DNA of 64,000 nucleotides from Anisus vortex (taxonomy: Eukaryota > Mollusca > Gastropoda > Planorbidae). The position numbers and the translations under genes were made by a program. Under the pieces are notes generated by a model. That model worked only from the letters and a program-made list of their open reading frames with translations, searched no databases and was not told the DNA's origin. This document shows, one piece after another, positions 59,132 through 64,000 of the stretch; the first letter of the stretch is position 1; each line of letters starts with the position of its first letter. The stretch covers positions 3,057,553 through 3,121,552 of the forward strand of contig OX421499.1 of the NCBI GenBank assembly GCA_949126835.1, read 5' to 3'.

Positions 59132-59905
59132 CAAATGTATAAGGAAATAGATAACTTCATGTATATATTCTGATAATCCTAACTAAGAGAATTGGATCAT
59201 TTAAAATATAAATGCATGAATATATGAATATGTTGTGATTATTTTATGCAATATCTTATGCCTTATTTTATGCCATGAATATTTCCATTTGCTAAAACAA
59301 ATATTATTATTGTTGTAGGAAAAAAGAAAAAACCTAATAAGTTACTTTTAAGTATTATTGATTTATGGACATAATTTTCTTTATTAGTAAGATAATGAAT
59401 GAACAGAAATGTACATCCTTATTTTGAAACAATCAAACTATAGTTGTGATTATGTAAAAACCAAGATAGAGTAATGTGCATACACTTCACATGCTTACAC
59501 ACTTAAGATTAAATTCTTACTCTTAAGTTTATTTAAATATTAATTTCATTTAAGTTGAATTAATTAATGATTGAATTGTTTAATATGATAACATTAGTTA
59601 TGTTGATTTTTACCTTATAAATAAGATGATGATGTTTATAAGGAATGATATCTCAGAGAGTATAATTTTTTTAGAATAACGCGAACATGTGTTATGGTCT
59701 AAGGATAACTTGAGATCCTATATGATGAGGGCTTAATAGAATAAATTATTTCCCTTACTTGTCTTATTTAACGGACTACCCAGGTGGAGTCAGTTTTTTT
59801 TTTGTATATTGTTTAGAACTAAAGTTAAGTGCAGGCGGTTCTAAAAGAAATTGCACACTTCTATTGTTTAGTATGCAATGTTCTTTTCCTTTTGGTACGG
59901 GCGAC
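59132..59905 (+). other. Retrotransposon 3' non-coding region
   Basis: About 770 bp of AT-rich sequence with no open frame. The bases just before the 3' LTR (GGTACGGGCGAC) are not a typical polypurine tract. Confidence 0.6.
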
Positions 59906-60930
59906 TGTTACGAAACGTAAATTCCCTACATTGTAATGTTAATAAACCAACTAAATCATTTAAGCGAATTGCGTTTAAACGATATAAAATATTTCTCAGC
60001 TCAAGGTTTCCCCCGGGTTTTTCCCAACCTAATGAGAGCATTATTGTTTTTTTTATTAACCTCGATAAAAACATGAACTGTTCACGTAAACACAGCGTGT
60101 CAAGGTCGTCCGGTCTCTCCTTATTTTGTTAGAGCATTATTGCTTGACATTCTGATCACGCAGTCAACATGCAGGCTTGATTAAAATATTCGTGTCACTA
60201 GGCTGTCTGGTTTTTCCAACGATTGACCCGTAATATATTTCTACGCGATTCGACACTTTTAGTCAGTTCTTGGCGTACATTCGATCGGATAACATCTAAG
60301 ATTCTGAGTCTCTGAGAATCGTTTCTATTTGAGTTGTATTATGGAAAATTTATTATTCTACTATTAACTACAATGCTATATGTTCATTGAGGATATTCAT
60401 TACTAATTGGAATATGTGTAGTTCTTGATTGTGTATATAATATTATTTGGATTCCTACTGGATTGATGTTGTAAATTAAACCAAATTTATCGTTGCTTTC
60501 TACACAACTTGGTTAGCGTCAATATTTCAAAGTTATATACATGTGTGTATGTGTAATATTTATTCAACTATATTAATAATCTACACTACCACTCGACATC
60601 GAGGTTCTTGCTGTATAATATGAGCCACATAAATAATTATACATGAAGTAAATCAACTGAAAACTCTAAAACTACGCTATGTGAATTGCCAGGGGATTAT
60701 AAGAACCAGGAATACTCTAGACAACTACAAATAAACTTCAGAATAATATAATAAGATCTTCACTAATACAAGGATACTCACACTAATAATAACAATACTA
60801 TAACTATTATTTTCATAAATTGAATGGGGGCTCTAGCCGTAATAACATTATAAATCATAATTATACTTGTGTGATCTAAATAGAAGGTCTCATCCATAAT
60901 TTATTATGGTGAATAAATTGCCTTGTAATA
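59906..60930 (+). repeat. 3' LTR
   Basis: 1,025 bp copy of the 5' LTR. I see one difference, eight rather than seven T in the run near 60046. The base before it differs from that before the 5' LTR, so the border at TGTTAC is exact. Confidence 0.93.
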
Positions 60931-61432
60931 ATAAACACATATTCTTGAAACATAAACACATATTCTTGATACATAAACACATATTCTTGATACATAAACA
61001 CATATTCTTGATACATAAACACATATTCTTGATACATAAACACATATTCTTGATACATAAACACATATTCTTGATAAATAAACACATATTCTTGATACAT
61101 AAACACATATTCTTGAAACATAAACACATATTCTTGATACATAAACACAAATTCTTGATACATAAACACATATTCTTGATACATAAACACATATTCTTGA
61201 TACATAAACACATATTCTTGATACATAAACACATATTCTTGATACATAAACACATATTCTTGATACATAAACACATATTCTTGATACCTAAACACATATT
61301 CTTGATACATAAACACATATTCTTGATAAATAAACACATATTCTTGATACATAAACACATATTCTTGATACATAAACACATATTTTTGATACATAAACAC
61401 ATATTCTTGATACATAAACACATATTCCTGAA
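60931..61432. repeat. 21-bp minisatellite, right part
   Basis: About 24 copies of the same unit, with more variants (AAACATAA, GATAAATAA, CACAAATT) than the left part. Long chance frames (minus MYQEYVF) result from the 21-bp period. Confidence 0.96.
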
Positions 61433-61935
61433 GTCAATTGGGGAAAACTCTTTTTTTTAATCCTTTCAAAAAGTGACTTATCACATTTGGCAAGTGGACT
61501 ACTAGTTTATTCCATAAAAAGTAAACTGTCTACAATTGTCACACATTCTTTTTTGTTTCTGTGTAAATTGGTGAAATGGGATGAAGGAGAAGAGGCAGGT
61601 GGAAGAAAAGGTGCAATTTAAATATAATATATTAGACCGGCCTGTCCTTCATTGGCTCCTATTGGGCAGCATAGGACAAGTTGGAATAAAGAACACAGCA
61701 GTCAACATTGGTGGCCCCCAACAACAGGTTAAGGAATAGGTTAAGGTGAAGAGAATCAGGGTTTGGATAAGAAACAACATGATAAATAGTAAAGAGGATT
61801 TAATTACATGTAACCTAAAAAAAAAGTTTCATAAGAATCATACTTTATTATATTCAAGTAAAGTATTTAAATTCAATATAAAGAGCTTATAATAATTAAC
61901 AGCAGCTTGTCACAAGCTGTGTTTTTTTTCCACCC
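61433..61935. other. Intron sequence before the exon-like segment
   Basis: No repeat or gene recognised. Confidence 0.4.
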
Positions 61936-62009
61936 AGATCTGGACGACCGCACCTACGCAAACATTCATCAGTACAGCAGACTTCAGCATAGTGCCTTGT
62001 CTGGCCAGG
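61936..62009 (+). other. Unexplained exon-like segment on the + strand, next to the TOX-like exon
   Basis: A long pyrimidine tract ending in CCACCCAG is followed by an open frame DLDDRTYANIHQYSRLQHSA.. ending SGQ, then GGTGACT, a weak donor. Codon use (CTG, GAC, CGC, ACC, TAC) looks coding and GC content is above the surrounding DNA. It lies 25 bp beyond the minus-strand TOX-like donor. The opposite strand is also open. I do not recognise the peptide. Confidence 0.25.
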
Positions 62010-62033
62010 TGACTGGGGCGGGTGGGGACCTAC

Positions 62034-62149
62034 CTGCAGTGAGAGATGACACAGTCATTGCTGCAGTATTCAGAATCCCAGGATGGGTTTTCCTTGGCGT
62101 AATTCCCGCAGCCACTGCGTACACAGCTAGGGTAGGTCAGCTCCATTTC
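62034..62149 (-). CDS. TOX-family protein, penultimate coding exon with C-terminal Cys motif
   Basis: Minus-strand exon with acceptor CTGTGCCAG before 62149 and donor GTAGGT after 62034. It reads [16 protein letters not shown]...[15 protein letters not shown] plus two bases of Arg. The Cys spacing CX4C-X14-CX3C and the phrases CVRSGC, W-D-x-EYCS-N-(D/E)-C and HCR match the C-terminal motif of TOX-family HMG-box proteins (TOX2/3/4 type). These are nuclear DNA-binding, chromatin-associated regulators. The HMG box is expected to the right, outside the window. Phase 0 at its start fits the edge exon 64000-63959. Confidence 0.85.
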
Positions 62150-62406
62150 CTGGCACAGAATAAAACACAAGGTTGAAAACATAAAATATAAATATTTACA
62201 CATGTCATGCACATATAAACAAATTCATTTTCATGTGATAAGAAATGAGTACTTTTCTCTACTGAGATGAAAATTAACACGCGAAACATACAAATCAGTA
62301 GGTGCTATGCTTTTTTTTATCTGCAGCGTTTCTTATAATCAGCTTCATATTTAATTGTGACAAAGTGTATCTTTTAAACTATTTTGTTTTAAATGTAGGT
62401 CTAAAT

Positions 62407-63425
62407 CATAGGTTCTCAACGGGGGCGGGGTCGAGAAGCTATAGGGGGGGCGATGACATTCCCGGGGGCGATTGGGGGGGCGGTGAAGGGCAAGTGGGCG
62501 GTACAAACGTACCTGATATATTTTAACACCTCAGCTATTTGAATCGATTAGTTTTTGGAGGATGAAATGTGATGTAAACGCAAGTGCCACTAAATATCTG
62601 ATATCCCCCAACATTATGCCTACATATTATTATATTAATAAGCAATAGGAATCGCAGTGACTTTTCAATGAAGTAGGGGTCTGTATTTGGCAAATATAGC
62701 GTGCGGCCGGCTGGTCCTGTGGTTGGTTCACGGGACTGTCAACCCTACTGACAGATCACTGTCGCCCTAACAACTGCTAATATTATTGATATTTTGATCT
62801 CAGTTTAACCGAGATGTTATTAATGTGGTTTTCAATGTCTTTAACATAGCACCACTATTGTAAAGCAGTATAGATAAGTAGTAATCATACAAACTGGGTA
62901 GTTATTGTAATGTTTGAAAATATACATATAAATTCTTTAGTCATATAATATTTATATAATTTTCAAATACTTTTTACAGTTTGATCATTTCAAAGTTGTA
63001 AATTGTAAGCCATTTATTTTTTATAAAAGAAAAGAAAACAGAAATATTAGCTCAAATAAAACGCGCTAATTATCTCCCTTTAACAAAAAAATGTTTCCAC
63101 ATTTGATTCAATAATGATCAAGTTCTGTTTTGTAATATAACAAATATTACTGATTATTAGACCTAAGGCTTTCGCAACCAAAATTGATAAAAAAATAGAC
63201 AAATTGCTAGCAACACACCAGGCAAACGATTGGCATTGATTTATTTAAACCTATTGTTAAGGCAATTTTTTTATCTAATAATTCTTACAATATGTTTCCT
63301 TTTCAGTTTTTTTAAAGATAATTAATCACACAAAAAGTCTAGTCGGCTAAAAAAAATTGCTGAAACTATAGTCCAGATGGGCTGAAAGGGGGGTTTGGTG
63401 AGCCGAAAAAGGTTGAGAACCTCTG
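62407..63425 (+). mobile_element. 1.0 kb non-autonomous hAT element, perfect 8-bp duplication
   Basis: CATAGGTTCTCAAC at the left and GGTTGAGAACCTCTG at the right are inverted termini, flanked on both sides by GTCTAAAT. The left interior is very G-rich, the rest AT-rich with no transposase frame. It sits in the TOX-like intron. Confidence 0.92.
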
Positions 63426-63436
63426 GTCTAAATAAA

Positions 63437-63716
63437 CAGTGGGGGGATAGAAACACAATTTGTCTTAGAATAGAAACACAATTTGTCTTAGAATAGAAAC
63501 ACAATTTGTCTTAGAATAGAAACACGATTTGTCTTAGAATAGAAATACAATTTGTCTTAGAATAGAAACACAATTGTCTCAGAATAGAAACACAATTGTC
63601 TTAGAATGGAAACACAATTTGTCTTAGAATAGAAACACAATTGTCTTAGAATAGAAAGACAATTTGTCTTAGAATAGAAACAATTTGTCTTAGAATAGAA
63701 ACAATTTGTCTTAGAA
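63437..63716. repeat. 23-bp minisatellite
   Basis: About 12 copies of a unit like TTAGAATAGAAACACAATTT with 1-3 bp length changes. Begins next to the hAT target duplication. Confidence 0.94.
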
Positions 63717-63958
63717 CATAAAAGTACATGGTAACAAAGAGTACAAAGTATTAGGCAGAACATCACAGAGTACATAGAGTACAACTGTATACCACAGTAC
63801 AAAGTGTCAGGCAATACATCAGAAAATGCATAGACTACCACGGTATACAATTGCACACAGTATATATGACAGTAGTTCACAACACACTAAGGAGGAATAC
63901 CACAGACAATGAAAGTAAAACTACTGATGTAAACAACAGGTTCCATGCGTCCACTTAC

Positions 63959-64000
63959 AGACTCAGGGTCGGTGTATCCATACATATTGTTGTCCATCAT
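63959..64000 (-). CDS. Probable TOX-like exon cut by the window edge
   Basis: Minus-strand reading from the edge gives MMDNNMYGYTDPES, followed directly by a strong donor GTAAGT (63958-63953). It ends in phase 0, matching the phase-0 start of the next exon at 62149. The exon continues beyond 64000, so the leading Met need not be a start. The link to the TOX-like gene rests on strand, spacing and phase only, because this part of the protein is poorly conserved. Confidence 0.5.

Larger units (their letters stand above)
52869..60930 (+). mobile_element. Complete Ty3/gypsy-type LTR retrotransposon with integrase before RT (Gmr1-like)
   Basis: 8,062 bp from TGTTAC to GTAATA. Two direct LTRs (52869-53892, 59906-60930) differ, as far as I can compare by eye, only in one T-run length. 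Target duplication ATAA lies at 52865-52868 and 60931-60934, inside a 21-bp minisatellite. Internal order is leader, Gag, CCHC, protease, integrase, RT, RNase H, 3' non-coding. RT and integrase motifs (YLDD, DD35E, GPY) are Ty3/gypsy-type but their order is Ty1/copia-like, the arrangement defined for Gmr1-like elements. It sits in the last intron of the TOX-like gene, antisense to that gene. Confidence 0.93.

Noticed and set aside
52869..60930. Ty1/copia element, judged by gene order
   Set aside because: RT (YLDD with VMPFGMVNAPASFQ), GPY module and H2C2 integrase sequence are Ty3/gypsy-type; only the order resembles copia.
52869..60930. Endogenous retrovirus with envelope
   Set aside because: The 770 bp after RNase H has no open frame or envelope-like feature.
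61433..61700. Continuation of the retrotransposon beyond the right minisatellite
   Set aside because: LTR ends exactly at 60930 with a target duplication; later sequence shares nothing with the element.

Overview
The window looks like animal nuclear DNA, most likely from a gastropod mollusc or a close lophotrochozoan. The reasons are GT-AG introns, AT-rich non-coding sequence, tRNA-derived SINEs, LINE and hAT debris, many minisatellites, and a spliced LIM-domain gene whose protein is clearly of the Ajuba/LIMD1/WTIP family. The species cannot be fixed from the sequence alone. Nothing here is bacterial.

Genes. (1) On the + strand, seven exons between 3910 and 40798 encode the three LIM domains and a long C-terminal tail of an Ajuba-family protein. 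The N-terminal pre-LIM exons lie left of the window. A 29 kb intron (4012-33004) splits LIM1; the other five introns are 0.9-2.3 kb. (2) On the - strand, two exons (62149-62034 and 50633-50573) and probably a third at the right edge (64000-63959) encode the C-terminus of a TOX-family (HMG-box) protein with its terminal Cys motif. The HMG box lies right of the window. The two genes converge tail to tail, with about 9.8 kb between their stop codons.

Mobile DNA. The 11.4 kb last intron of the TOX-like gene holds an 8.06 kb LTR retrotransposon (52869-60930). Its LTRs are about 1,024 bp and almost identical. It encodes Gag with a SCAN-like segment and CCHC knuckle, protease, integrase, then reverse transcriptase and RNase H. 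Integrase before RT is the order of Gmr1-like Ty3/gypsy elements. It landed inside a 21-bp minisatellite and is flanked by ATAA. A one-base frame change separates the integrase and RT reading frames. Other repeats are short non-autonomous hAT elements (several with clear 8-bp target duplications), a 73-bp TTAA-flanked MITE present twice, a LINE 3' fragment nested in a hAT element, two other LINE fragments, and about 15 copies or pieces of one tRNA-derived SINE.

Tandem repeats. At least 14 unrelated minisatellites (units 13-37 bp) fill the introns. Several have periods divisible by three or are highly uniform, so they give long but meaningless open frames on both strands.

Layout: 1-3909 upstream intron; 3910-4011 first LIM1 exon; 4012-33004 giant repeat-filled intron; 33005-40798 remaining Ajuba-like exons; 40799-50572 3' UTRs and intergenic DNA; 50573-62149 last two TOX-like exons around the retrotransposon; 62150-63958 intron with a hAT element; 63959-64000 edge exon.
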